A DNA stretch of 64,000 nt from Hevea brasiliensis (lineage: Eukaryota; Streptophyta; Magnoliopsida; Malpighiales; Euphorbiaceae): positions 116,104,194-116,168,193 of the forward strand of contig NC_079495.1 of NCBI RefSeq assembly GCF_030052815.1, written 5' to 3'. Shown piece by piece: positions 44,583 through 55,532 of this stretch; positions within the stretch are counted from its first letter, which is position 1, and every line of letters starts with the position of its first letter. The notes under the pieces were generated by a model, which was given only the letters and a program-made list of their open reading frames with translations, was not told where the DNA came from and made no database searches. The translations under genes were made by a program, and so were the position numbers.

Positions 44583-45520
44583 TGATGAGGATTTGAAGGA
44601 GCCTAGTAAGGCAATGAAAGATATTTGGTTAAGTTATTTTAAATCGATTCCCCTTATTAATTTAGTTGCATGTATTTTTGACCCTTGATGTAAATTAAAT
44701 GTTTTGCATTGTTATTTGACTACTTATTATGAGTGTTTAGGCTTACAAGTCAATGATATTACTAGTAACAATTCCAAACTAGAAAGTTATCTTAGAACTT
44801 CTTTCAAGTTAAGTGAAAGATATGCGATAAAGATATAAGCAAGGTAGCAAGTCAGCTGAAGATGGATTGCTTGCTAACTTATGCAGGGGAGCAACCCGAA
44901 GATGTGAGACTTAGCGAAAATGGTGTGCAACATTTTTGAGTAAAACGGTGTGTTGCAATAACACTCAAAGAATGCATCGAGAGCAACACAAAGCAGAATT
45001 GGTTAGGCTACAGTAGTTTGTTACTGTTTGTTGGGTTTTGGTGGGAAAGCTTCTCTCCAGCTGTACCAATTATCTAGATAGTTTCTGCAATCTCTGTTCT
45101 ACTTGTATATAAGAACATTATGTATAGCATGTTAAACACAATAAGAAAAGAATAAATTTCTTTTCTCCCAAATTAAGTTCTTCAGTATTTTTCCTCTGTT
45201 CAAGATTTGATGAATATGCAGATTTAGTGTTTCCAATTCTCCGATGGTGGAAGCAACATGCTATTCAATTTCTAGTCTTAGCAAGAATAGCTAAGGATAT
45301 TCTAGTCTCACCCATCTCAATAGTTGCCATAGAACAAGCTTTTAATGCTGAAGTTAGAATATTGGATGAGAGTCTATCATTTATGAATGCAAAATCTATG
45401 GAAGCTCAAGCTTGTGTTGGTGATTGGATCAAGGCAGAGTATAGACAACAAGAGAATGTTCGACAAAATGATGAAGAGTTTTATGACATAACGACTGAAT
45501 CAAGCAACTGTGATTAAGTT
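44583..45520 (+). pseudogene. hAT transposase C-terminal fragment, interrupted
   Basis: 44583-44826 and 45209-45520 are closely similar to 50813-51130 and 51120-51423 of the long hAT ORF downstream. The right part is open (FPILRWWKQHAIQFLVLARI, then DILVSPISIVAIEQAFNAEV, the hAT dimerisation block) and ends ITTESSNCD. The left part has a stop in place of Arg within VACIFDP. Between them is a foreign 380-bp insert. The N-terminal half of the transposase is missing. Confidence 0.85.
44827..45208 (+). mobile_element. LTR-like insert in the hAT fragment
   Basis: The hAT sequence stops after TATGCG (44824) and resumes with TATGCAGATTTA (45209 on), so TATGC may be a target duplication. The insert has a TATA-like TTGTATATAAGAAC near 45102 and a T-rich end, as in a small copia-type LTR. 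The ends do not read cleanly as TG and CA. Confidence 0.4.
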
Positions 45521-45688
45521 AAATGAATTGATTATGATAACGAAGCTATTTGGGCTTTGATTACTCTAAAATTAAGTCAAGCCCATTTAATGTAAATTTT
45601 TATTTTCATGTAAAAGGTTGAAGTTTAAGTCATAGAATCAGAAAAGAGATGATGTTGAGAATGCAATAATAACTCTTCAATTCGAGAA

Positions 45689-45814
45689 ATTATTAGGTGT
45701 GTCCGGCGCATTTACAATATCTCTAATAATCATGTGGGATTCACTCTCTATATTATAGGAATGATTCACTTTTTTACGAGAGAGGTTTTTAGTACTCTTA
45801 GTGCATCTAATAAT
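45689..45814. mobile_element. Small MITE-like unit in the 3' flank of the hAT fragment
   Basis: 126 bp between inverted ends ATTATTAGGTG and CATCTAATAAT. Sequence on each side (GTAAAAGGTTGAAGTTTAA, then GTTAATTTTTTTTAATTA) is continuous in the 3' flank of the intact hAT copy at 51480-51530, so this flank gained an insert. The target duplication is unclear. Confidence 0.45.
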
Positions 45815-46168
45815 TAGCCCTTTAATTCATCCACTTTCATTGCCTAAAATTAAGTTAATTTTTTTTAATTAATATAATTTTTTTAATTTTTTGATAAAAA
45901 AATTGTCGAGACATGCATGACATGCGAAAACAAAAATGGCACTCCACTTTTGAGAAAAAGAGAATTTTATATAAAAATAAAATTTTTAGAAAAAAATTTA
46001 TATTAAAATGAAACTGAATGGGCTTTAAAGTTTTTCAAATCACTTTAAATGAAAATTATTTTGAAAATAAGTAAATTAATATTTTAATAAAGAATAAGTG
46101 AATTCTGAGAATAATGTTGAAAATATTTTAGAAAAATTAAAAATGCAATTAATAAATGTAAGAAGACT

Positions 46169-46381
46169 GTGCTTATTTTGGCATTGAGTTTGGCAACTTA
46201 ATTTTTTCTTAAATATTATTTTAGAGGTTAAAAAAGTAATTTGAAAAAAGTTATTTTATTATTTTAATATTTTTATAATTAAAATTTATTAAATTTTATT
46301 TTAAGTTATTTAAATTTTTTTTTAATTAATATATTTAAAAAAAATATTTTCTTTAACTGCAAAATACCAAACAGGACCTAA
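46169..46381. mobile_element. Possible MITE with TTTGGTATT-type ends
   Basis: The right end AATACCAAACAGGACCTA and the left end GTGCTTATTTTGGCATTG are imperfect inverted repeats like those of a common plant MITE. The interior is AT-rich. Weak support. Confidence 0.35.
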
Positions 46382-46667
46382 TTTTAAACAGGCCCTAATA
46401 TTAATTATGTAAAAAAATTAGTAAAGGCCATTGTGCTCCTAAAGATTTTTTCAAATTCGATATTTGGAAAAAATATTACTGTAATGGGCAACTACAAACC
46501 TCGAAAGACTTCCATGGATCGTGGAATTGACATACAAGAGTATCCTTTTATATATATATTCACATACGATAAAATGTGTTTATTTTTCTTTATGAAATAT
46601 ATTTCAATAAAAAATAGTTAATTTTTAAATATTTCCCAAATTTTTAACTTGATGGAATATATTTTAA

Positions 46668-47025
46668 TAAAAAAAAGAGTTAATTTCATTTATAATCACT
46701 TAATTTAGTTGGTTGTAGCAGTATCATACTTCAAATTTAATTTATATCACTAAATCCTCAAACTTCAATTTAAATATCACTAAAATCTCTATAATCTGTT
46801 ATTACAAGTTTTTAAGTTAATTTATGACTAAGTTTCATTCATAGTCCCTCAACTTAAGTGGTTGTATCTGTATTGTACGTCAACTTCAATTTAAATATCA
46901 CTAAAATCTAAGTGATTTGCTATTACGGATTTTCAAGTTAACTTATGGCTAAGTTTTACTCATCATCTCTCAAGTTAAGTAGATTTATTATAATCGTCTC
47001 TTGACTTTATATTCAGTCTAAAATT
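46668..47025. repeat. Degenerate direct repeats of 120-150 bp
   Basis: Two and a half units, each with TTCATTCATAGTCCCTCAAC-type starts, then AATTTAAATATCACTAAAATC, then a GTTATTACxxxTTTTTAAGTTAA-type end and TTATGxCTAAG. These resemble noncoding MITE sequence. No coding. Confidence 0.5.
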
Positions 47026-47145
47026 TTAAATCTTCATTTATTTTTTATTTATTTAAAATAAAATCATATTTTTAGAAATGGTTTAATATTTTTATAATTA
47101 TTTACAATTGATTATTTAATTTATCATATTAAAATATTATATATA

Positions 47146-47940
47146 TTATTTTTAATTCGATTTTAGTGTAATATCTAAAAGATTTATATATAATTTATCT
47201 TAATTCATTTAGTTTTATTTTAATATAAGAAAAATTAATATATAATTATTTTACTTTATTTTATAAATATTTAAACACTAAATAAATATGAATTAATTTT
47301 TTTTATATAAGTTGATATTATATATAGTTTTTGTCCATGGTATGGTAGAAGATAATTTAATAACTTTTTCTTATTTGGTAAAATAATATGACATGATATA
47401 GTAAATTAATATAAATATTACTAGAACATTCTTTACTGTTTTAAATATATAAATGGTTTAAAGATATTTATTTAAACAAAATATTAATTTATAAATAATG
47501 TTGTTATAATAATAATAATAATTAAAGACACATATTATTTTTTAATTAATCACTATTATATATATATATATTATTTTTAATTCGATTTTAGTGTAATATC
47601 TAAAAGATTTATATCTAATTTATCTTAATTCATTTAGTTTTATTTTAATATAAGAAAAAATTAATATATAATTAATTTACTTTATTTTAGAAATATTTAA
47701 ACCCTAATTAAATATGAATTATTTTTTTATATAAGTTGATATTATATATAGTTTTTGTCCCAATGTTTAAAAAGATAGTATGGCAAAAGATAATTTAATA
47801 ATATTTTCTTATTTGGTTAAATAATATGACATGATATAGTAAATTAAATATAAATATTACTAGAACATTCTTTACTGTTTAAAATATATAAATGGTTTAA
47901 AGATATTTATTTAAATAAAATATTAATTTATAAATAATGT

Positions 47941-47973
<33 letters not shown>

Positions 47974-48005
47974 TAAAGACACATATTATTTTTTTAATTA
48001 ATCAC
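47146..48005. repeat. Tandem duplication of about 425 bp, AT-rich
   Basis: Unit 1 (47146-47570) and unit 2 (47571 to about 48005) share the order TTTTTAATTCGATTTTAGTG, AAGTTGATATTATATATAG, AATAATATGACATGATATAG, an ATA microsatellite, then AATTAAAGACACATATTATT. Differences include an extra TTTAAAAAGATA in unit 2 and a longer ATA run. No coding. Confidence 0.85.
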
Positions 48006-49544
48006 TAAATTTATAAACATAATGAGAATAGGATATAATTAAAATTTTATAAATTGTATAAGGATAAAATCAGAATATAAAAATGCTAAACATCCCAAAC
48101 CATCAAATTAGTGGTTTGAAAAAGCTATGGTAAAATGATGTAACTATAACCTAAATTCATCATGTTTTAGAAACAATCTTAACAAATATATAGAGTAACT
48201 ATATTATACAATATAAAACTATTACAAAAAATTTTGATCAAAACAGAGTGTTAGTGTTGTGCATGGTTCTTGAGGGTCTTGAACTAAATTGAAAAATGGT
48301 ATTGAATTGAATTTATTTTGATGCTTTGATTTAATTCTGATTTTTCATTAAAAATCAAATTGATACCAAATTGAATCAAAACCAAATTAAGAATTAAATT
48401 TATATTTTTTTTTCTATAATTTTTTAGATGTATTATATATTTTCAATATAATTATAAACTAATACAACTTAATATTATATTTCATTTCTCAAATTTTTTA
48501 ATAATTTCAGTTACAAATACTTTAAATTAAAGAATTATAAGTGTACTATTATATTATTCATAATTATATTTATATCTCGTAGTTAAATATTACATAATTA
48601 ATAAATGACTAAAAACTGTATTATATAATATACTTGTATTGTTATATTAAATAATATCCTTAAATTTAAATTATATATTTACTTTATAGTTAAAGATTGT
48701 ATAATTTAAAAATAGCTAAAAAATATTATATAATATTATGTATTAATAATTTATTTCTAAACTTAAATATAAATTTAAGTATGACTTTTTATGAAAATAA
48801 ATGTATAAAATTATTTGAATAACTAAGAATTGAATAAAGACTAGAATAAAAAATTTGAGAATAATATCGAACTAAAATTAAAATAATGAATATTTAAACG
48901 GCAACCATACATAAATTTTGATACGATTTTATTTAGACATATTTCAAATCGAAATAAAAAATACATACTCCTAATACAAATTAACAATTCCAATATGAGT
49001 CAATTTAAGTCCAATTTAAGTAAACTGCGAGTCTTCGATACTTATTTTATTAATCTATTTCATTCTAAAGATCAAGATTTTAATGATTTGTATCAATACG
49101 TAATCAACAAAATAACACTAAAATTACGATTCAAATATAAATATTTAATTTTGAAAAATAGAATTTTATTTATGATAGAAGTAATCTCTCTCTTTGTACT
49201 GAAATATACCGATAATGTTTTGAAATTTACTGATGAACATCAAATTGCTAAACTACACTAGAGGAGGCGAGAAGGAGCTGCTGTTACGACGTTCTTAACC
49301 GGATGATCGTCAGCGCGTCAACTTGTGGCCACCGGAGCTTCACAAAAAAACTAATAGAGGACGTCTAGCGGTGGTGGTTCCTTGCAACGGTCATATCAGT
49401 GCTTTTTTTAATTTTTTTTTCCTCTTTTGTTTAAAGCTTTCAGTTTAAATATAACAAAAAAGACAAATTTGCCCCTCTAACAACTAAATAACGGCTAGTT
49501 GAGTGACATTTTAAGGGGAAAAAAAAATATATTCTCACTATCTC
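48006..49544. other. AT-rich flank upstream of the hAT gene
   Basis: Mostly low-complexity. TAGTGTTGTGCATGGTTC at about 48249 resembles a hAT terminal sequence with subterminal AAATTGAA-type motifs. I could not pair it with a partner end, so the outer limits of the hAT element remain open. A G/C-richer patch (49262-49390) is non-coding. Confidence 0.35.
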
Positions 49545-49552
49545 TATAAATA
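49545..49552 (+). promoter_or_regulatory. TATA box of the hAT transposase gene
   Basis: TATAAATA about 140 bp before the better start codon at 49684, and 49 bp before the first in-frame ATG at 49594. This spacing favours the second ATG. Confidence 0.5.
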
Positions 49553-49593
49553 TCCTTATCCATTCCATTACTCGTATTAATCTCAAACAGCTA

Positions 49594-51423
49594 TTGCAGT
49601 TTTCTACATTCAAAATCTACATCCATACTCGTCTAGTTTTCTTAGTTCTCCACACCTCCAATTGTTCTTTTGTATATAAGCAAATGGCAATTGGAATACA
49701 GGAATACTCCGACGAAATTTTCATACAGGAATGCTCCGACGAAATTTTCATAGAGGAGTTGGGCAGGTTAGTTTGTACTGAAAAACTGTCTTTTGATTTT
49801 GGCGAGAAAACAAGTTTTATTAAGTTTTGTCAAAAAGCTTTAAATCCTGCTCACTACCCTGAAAATGGATACATAGAGGAGTTGGCCAGGTTGATTTGCA
49901 CTGAAAACCTTTCTTTTAATTTTGGTGAGAAGATAACTTTTGTTAATTTTTGTCAAAAAGCTTTAAATCCTGCTATTGAGCATGTTTCCAACAATACTAT
50001 CAAACAAATAGTTCACAAGCTTTTTAAAAAAGGAAAAAAAGAATTACAAATTTTATTTCATAATTTCGATGGACGTGTAGCCATTTGTTGTGATGTTTGG
50101 AGTGATTATTGGAATATATATTCATATGCAAGAATTACATGTCATTGGATTGATGAAGATTGGAATGTGCAAAAACGAGTACTTGCATTTAGAATTTTCA
50201 CGGAAACAAATACTGCTAATAACATTAACAAATTAATAAAATCTATTTTGGAAGAATATAATTTAATTTTTAAAATTTCATCAATTTCTTTTGATAATGT
50301 ATTAGCAAATAATGTATCAATCTTTGATTTAGAAAAAGTGTGTAAATTTACTTTTGGTGATAGATTTTTTCATATTAAATGTGATTGCTATGTTTTAAAT
50401 TTATGTGTGCAAGATTTATTAAAATATTTTGCAATTCATCTTGAGCCCATTAAAAATGCCATTAATTATTTGTGGACACAGCCACAAATTATGAAGCAAT
50501 GGCTTAGATTTTGTTCATTAAATAATATCAAACCCAAAAAATTTCCAAGAGATATTCCTACTCATTGGAATTCAACTTATGATTTGCTTAATGAATCTTT
50601 TGAATACAGAGCATTACTCTGTACTTTCATTACTAACAATGTGCATCAAGTGACTTTATATCCTCATCAATGGAATATATGCCAAAAAATTTTGGATGTT
50701 TTGAAGGTATTTAATGATGCTACTCACACATTATCTAGTGTTTATCCTACTGCTCATTTATTTTTACATGAATGTATTAATATTGTTAGTGTTTTGCAAG
50801 ATAATGAAAATGATGAGGATTTGAAGGAGCCTATTGAGGCAATGAAAGATATTTGGTTAAATTATTATAAATCGATTCCTCTTATTAATTTAGTTGCATG
50901 TGTTTTTGATCCTCGATGTCAATTAGATGGTTTACATAACTATTTGATTACTTATTATGAGTGTTTAGGCTTGCAAATCGATATTACCGAAAAAATGACT
51001 GAAATTAGGGAACAGGTAATTAAATTATATGATGATATTGTCTCCCAACCTTCACAACCTACAAGTAACAATTCTGAACTAGAAAGCTATCTCACAGCTT
51101 CTTTTGAGTTAAGTGAAGGGTATGCGGATTTAGAGTTTCCAATTCTCCAGTGGTGGAAGCAACATACTGTGCAATTTCCAATCCTGGCAAAAATAGCTAA
51201 GGATATTCTCGTTTCACCTGTCTCAACAGTCGCCATAGAACAAGCTTTTAATGCTGAGGTTAGAATATTGGATGAGACTCGTTCATGTATGAATCCAAAA
51301 TCTATGGAAGCTCAAGCTTGTGTTGGTGATTGGATCAAGGCAGAGTATAGACAACAAGAGAACGTTCGACAAAATAATGAAGAGTTATATGACATAACAA
51401 CTGAATCGAGCAACAGTGATTAA
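49594..51423 (+). CDS. hAT-family transposase (RICESLEEPER/DAYSLEEPER-like), open
   Basis: A single open frame of 609 codons. The ATG at 49684 (MAIGIQEYSDE) is the likelier start, giving 579 residues. Core hAT blocks are in order: FDGRVAICCDVWSDYW with the first acidic residue, ISFDNVLANNVSIFDL with the second, FFHIKCDCYVLNLCVQDLL, IPTHWNSTYDLL, VACVFDPRCQL, and the C-terminal dimerisation domain with SPVSTVAIEQAFNAEV and EAQACVGDWIKAEY. Two changes stand out. The usual C-x2-H-x2-N-L site has Tyr for His (CDCYVLNL), and TRWNST has His for Arg. The N-terminal BED zinc finger is absent. In its place there are tandem duplications (27 bp at 49699-49752 and 123 bp at 49750-49978). Known hAT proteins cut and paste DNA. 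This copy is open but probably impaired. Confidence 0.85.
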   Translation: MQFSTFKIYIHTRLVFLVLHTSNCSFVYKQMAIGIQEYSDEIFIQECSDEIFIEELGRLVCTEKLSFDFGEKTSFIKFCQKALNPAHYPENGYIEELARLICTENLSFNFGEKITFVNFCQKALNPAIEHVSNNTIKQIVHKLFKKGKKELQILFHNFDGRVAICCDVWSDYWNIYSYARITCHWIDEDWNVQKRVLAFRIFTETNTANNINKLIKSILEEYNLIFKISSISFDNVLANNVSIFDLEKVCKFTFGDRFFHIKCDCYVLNLCVQDLLKYFAIHLEPIKNAINYLWTQPQIMKQWLRFCSLNNIKPKKFPRDIPTHWNSTYDLLNESFEYRALLCTFITNNVHQVTLYPHQWNICQKILDVLKVFNDATHTLSSVYPTAHLFLHECINIVSVLQDNENDEDLKEPIEAMKDIWLNYYKSIPLINLVACVFDPRCQLDGLHNYLITYYECLGLQIDITEKMTEIREQVIKLYDDIVSQPSQPTSNNSELESYLTASFELSEGYADLEFPILQWWKQHTVQFPILAKIAKDILVSPVSTVAIEQAFNAEVRILDETRSCMNPKSMEAQACVGDWIKAEYRQQENVRQNNEELYDITTESSNSD

Positions 51424-51739
51424 GTTAAATTAAAGTTCTAGCCCATTTATTTATTTATTTCATTTAATGCGAGTTTTAATTTTTCTTGTAAAAGGCTTCA
51501 GTTTAATCATTATTTTTTTTAATTACTGTAATTTTTAAAAAACAAACTCTCATAAAAGAATTGTGGAGACATGCGAAAACAAAAATTTTTTTTATAGACG
51601 TAGAATTTTTAGAAAATAAAAATATATTAAATTTTAAAAATTTTGTAACAAGACAGGTTTACAAACCAAGAATTGTTAAATGGTATTCTTAATCTCATAT
51701 TAAAGAATTTTGAGAAAAATCTCGACAGTATTTTTTATT

Positions 51740-51766
51740 TAATAATTTTAATATTATTTTAAAAAA

Positions 51767-51801
<35 letters not shown>

Positions 51802-51973
51802 AAATAAAAAAAAAATTTTTTTTTATTTTTTTTTTTCCTTTTTTTTTTCTTTATGAACTTGAAAAAAAAAAAAAAAAAAAAAAAAAATTTTTTTTTTTTT
51901 TTTTTTTTTTTAATATTAATAATAATATAAAAAAATATAAAAATTATTTTTTTAAACTTATTTTTTTTCTTTT

Positions 51974-52017
<44 letters not shown>

Positions 52018-52020
52018 TTT
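51740..52020. repeat. Extreme A/T homopolymer and TTA-repeat tract
   Basis: Runs of A and T of 10 to 30 bases alternate, with ATT/AAT triplet runs at 51910-51930 and 51976-52019. No gene. It could be a true microsatellite, but the alternation of long A and T runs also looks like an assembly or consensus artefact. Confidence 0.6.
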
Positions 52021-52195
52021 TTGGATCAAATAGGGGAATGATAAAAAGAGAAGAAGCTGTTTAAAAAAATAAAAATAAAAATAAAAATCAGCAGCTCATT
52101 TGAATTTTAAATCGCAGGACTCAAAATGTTCGAAGAAAGTGCGGCTTGTACCAACGGCTCGCTTCTACCTAAACATACACAACATGTACTCCAAG

Positions 52196-52387
52196 TAAGG
52201 TGTGCAATCAACTGTTTCGGTTTGAAATCAAATCAAACTAAAAAAATTAAAAATTGAATTTCATAAAAAATTTAAATCAAACCAAAGTTGATAGTGACAT
52301 AAACGAATTGAACCAAACCCACAAAATTGATTCGGTCAGTTTTAACCGATCGGTTCATCTACCACATTGTATTTTTCTTCATTCACA

Positions 52388-52423
<36 letters not shown>

Positions 52424-53197
52424 CCAATTCATAACGATCATAAACAATCCAGCAAGCAAAAACAGGTTAAAGAATAACACCAACAGTATACAAAGTATTT
52501 GAAATCACAAACAGAAAACGCACAAGTAAGCAATCAACAAAATCTCAACTTTTCAAAATCCATATCTCAAAGCAATTATTCAACATACAAATCAACTTGG
52601 GTTTGCATCGACGGAAGAAGTGAATATCTTGGACGGAAAAAGTGAATATCTTGGATGGCTCTCGACTGAGGATGGGTAATGAAAGGTGGGTATTGGTCTC
52701 GGTCTGGGTTCACATTGGCCATCGCATCTTGGGAAGGTGTAGCAACCAAACTAGGTCAAGCACACCAGATTGGAGTCTTGAGGAGACACAACAATCACGC
52801 AAAAGCTTAAGAAGGGACTGTCAACGTTGGTCTCTGTGGGTGAAAGGCTCAAAACTGATGAAAGAGAAGAAAGTGGTGGGAGGTTGAGAGTTGAAGAAAG
52901 AGGGTCTCTGTGGGTGAAAGGCTCAAAACTGATGAAAGAGAAGAAAGTGGTGGGAGGTTGAGAGTTGAAGAAAGAGAAGGGAAGCTCAAAGCTGTGCCTG
53001 TGTGAGGGGAGAAAATGAAGGTAGAAAGGTTACAAATATAGTTAATTTAATTTTTTTTAATAAATTAATCAAATTAAATCAATTAATTAAAATTATCAAA
53101 ATTCATAAATTTAATCAAATTAATTAAATTAAAATTTGTTTCAAATTTATACGATTCAATTTAATATTTTAATTTAGACCAAAAACTGCTCACCCTA
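52196..53197. mobile_element. Non-autonomous hAT element, about 1.0 kb
   Basis: The left end TAAGGTGTGCAATCAACTG and the right end (reverse complement TAGGGTGAGCAGTTTTTGG) form imperfect inverted ends of the kind seen in many plant hAT elements, with subterminal GGTTTGAAAT and AACCGATCGG motifs. ACTCCAAG (52188-52195) and ACTCCAGC (53198-53205) could be the 8-bp target duplication with two changes. It contains an AAT microsatellite at 52388-52421 and a 74-bp tandem duplication at 52831-52978. No transposase sequence is seen. Confidence 0.6.
52831..52978 (+). repeat. 74-bp tandem duplication
   Basis: The segment starting TCTCTGTGGGTGAAAGGCTC is repeated exactly from 52905, including GTGGTGGGAGGTTGAGAGTT. 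Both copies lie inside the non-autonomous hAT element. The identity suggests a recent event. Confidence 0.9.
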
Positions 53198-53205
53198 ACT
53201 CCAGC

Positions 53206-54614
53206 CTTAATCAAAAGGTTGCATTTTAGAAACTTATTTAGATGGATTGAATTTTCAAAGGGCAAAGTCGCTGATCAAATTGCACCTAAATGTAAGTCAC
53301 TAATGAGAATAACGTCGTCCTATTTCCGTGTATTATGAATAATATTTTATTTTTAATAATAAAAATAATTTTTTTTACATCTTATTTTTTATTTACAAAA
53401 TTAAAAAAAAGCTACTACTTGTAATTAACTAAAATAAAAAAGAAAATAAAAGAAGTAAAAAAAAAATTAAAATAAAATTATGGGAATCTTGAAAGAATAA
53501 ACATGCAATATGGCCATGTGTAATCTTACTGATACATGATGTATTCTTATTAATTTGTAATTTTTTTATTTATTTTGATAATTTATTATTGTATAGCATA
53601 TAAATTTCTAAATTTTATGTAATAAAATATTAAAATAAAAATAATAATATTTAATACAAATAATAATATTATTTAATATGGAGTATAAATATAAAATACA
53701 GTTTTAATATAAAATTAAAAATAAATATGAAATATAATATAATATATAAAATTGAAATAAGAACATAATAATAAAATATATAAAATAAATAAATAATAAA
53801 ATATTTAAAAACTACATATTTAAAAAATAAAATATATAATAAAATAAATAAAAATAAAAAATTTTAATTTTATATATCTAAATATACATGTGTGTCGAGA
53901 ATTAGGAAAAAAAAAAAACTGACAATAATTCTTAATTTATACGATTATACATCACTGCTTTTTAACTTAAAATAAAAGCCCAATAAAAGGGACATCTACA
54001 AAAATCTGCATGCTGGTTCTCTCTTGTTGGTTTATGGCTGTGAAAAGTGTTTCATATCTGTAAGATTATATTCTGTATTGTGTAATCTTACTTATACATG
54101 ATGTAATCTTATTGATACTTCCATGTAATCTCACTGATATATCGTACAATTTTTTTTTTATTTTAATAATTTATTATATATATATAATTTATTATACATG
54201 ATATAATCTTATTATTACTTATTTTTCTGTTTTTTTGTTACTGATTTTAGTTTCGCATTTATTTCGTTTAATTTTTTTTATTATTACATATTTTATTTTT
54301 TTTCTTCCAAAAGAATCATGACTTGTCACATCTTTGTCACTTCCACCAGCTTTAATAACGTGGAGAATGAGCATTCTCACTCTGAGCAGAGATCTCAACG
54401 AAAGGCTATTTCCAGTCTCTGTTCTCCAGATTCACCCCATCCATCAACGGCATCAAGAAAACTGGTCCCTTCCTCTAAGCTTCCAAGCGAGTCAGTAGTG
54501 TAGTTTTTGAATGTTTAGATTCAGACTTTCAATTTGCTCAAATTATAATCTAATCTGGAATTGAAAATGATTGATTTTTGTGTGATTTGCTAATGATTTG
54601 TTTTCTTTATGCAG
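53206..54614. other. AT-rich spacer before the kinesin fragment
   Basis: Low-complexity with a few repeats of TAATCTTACTGATACATGATG (53520 and 54083 areas). An open stretch at 54318-54503 ends near the first kinesin exon and could be a rest of its 5' exon, but its sequence does not let me decide. Confidence 0.35.
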
Positions 54615-55125
54615 GTTTAAAGCTCTGAACGTTCCAAAGCTGATATCATGTAATGAACGCAAGAGAGAAGTAAGCCTTCACCTTTGATAAGGTATGATTT
54701 TTTTATGGGTTTTATGAATTTTTTCTTTCAATCTTATATGAGGACTAATACACATTTTCTTTTTATTATAAAATGCTAGGCAGGTGTTTGGGCCAAAATC
54801 ACAACTGAGATCAATCTATGATCAAGCCATTGCACCGATTGTTAATGAAGTTCTAGAGGGTTTCAACAGTCTTCGCCTGCTGAGGCTGGTGTTATTCCAT
54901 GAGTAGTTAGCCACATTTTTTATACAATAGAGCCCAAAATGCTGACTACAGGATAAAAGTGACATTTTTGGAACTTGACAACGAAGAAACAACGGATTAA
55001 CTAGCTCCAGAAGACACCTTGAGATCTACAAACGATAGGCAAAAGAAACCCATCTTTGATGGACAGATTTGAGCGGTTTTAAGAGGTTGAAGAAGAAGCT
55101 GTGTACTGTACAGTGCAAATGCAAA
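54615..55125 (+). pseudogene. Kinesin-5 (BimC) motor gene fragment, with introns
   Basis: An exon after TTTATGCAG encodes ALNVPKLISCNERKREV, then FTFDK. A 92-bp GT-AG intron (54692-54783) splits FTFDK from VFGPKSQLRSIYDQAIAP and NEVLEGFN. The next residues in kinesin-5 would be the P-loop and are missing here. The frame resumes with SPAEAGVIP, KVTFLELDNEETTD, then LAPEDTLRSTNDRQKKPI and, after stops, YSAN. These are successive blocks of the kinesin-5 motor domain, a tetrameric spindle motor. A retained intron means it was copied from genomic DNA, not from mRNA. Loss of the ATP-binding loop and at least five stops make it a pseudogene. Confidence 0.85.
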
Positions 55126-55532
55126 ACGAGGCGAGGCTAAGGATGAAGTAGATATATTTTAATCTTAATATAATTATACAAAAGTTTTTAAATAACTAAT
55201 CTGCGATGCACGGAAATGGTGAGGACCAACATTTTCTCGTTCCGAAAACATTTTCGTGTTGAAAACGGTGAGACACGACGTGGAGGCATTTTAGACCAAT
55301 TTCCTGAATTTTAAAAAGTAAAAAATGCGTTTCCCATGTCAGAAATGCGTTTCTTAAAAAGATAGGAAAATGAAAAAGCAACAGAACAGAGAGAGGTGAG
55401 AGCGCTGCATCGAAGAAGACTTAACTGGTAGCGGCAGTGGCGAAAGAGTTTGTTGATATGTTGATCTCTAGGTCTTGGGCATTCCATGGGAAAGGGTTTG
55501 GCTAGAGCAGGGAGTTTTGGTTTCGTGCCTAA
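55126..55532. other. Spacer with no recognised feature
   Basis: Mixed composition with no conserved coding sequence. It lies between the kinesin fragment and the SIRE-type LTR. Confidence 0.4.

Noticed and set aside
48249..48990. Left end and inner MITE of the hAT gene element
   Set aside because: GTTGTGCATGG looks like a hAT end, yet no matching partner end or target duplication was found.
54318..54503. First exon of the kinesin-5 fragment
   Set aside because: Its position fits, but the Ser-rich sequence cannot be matched to a kinesin start by eye.
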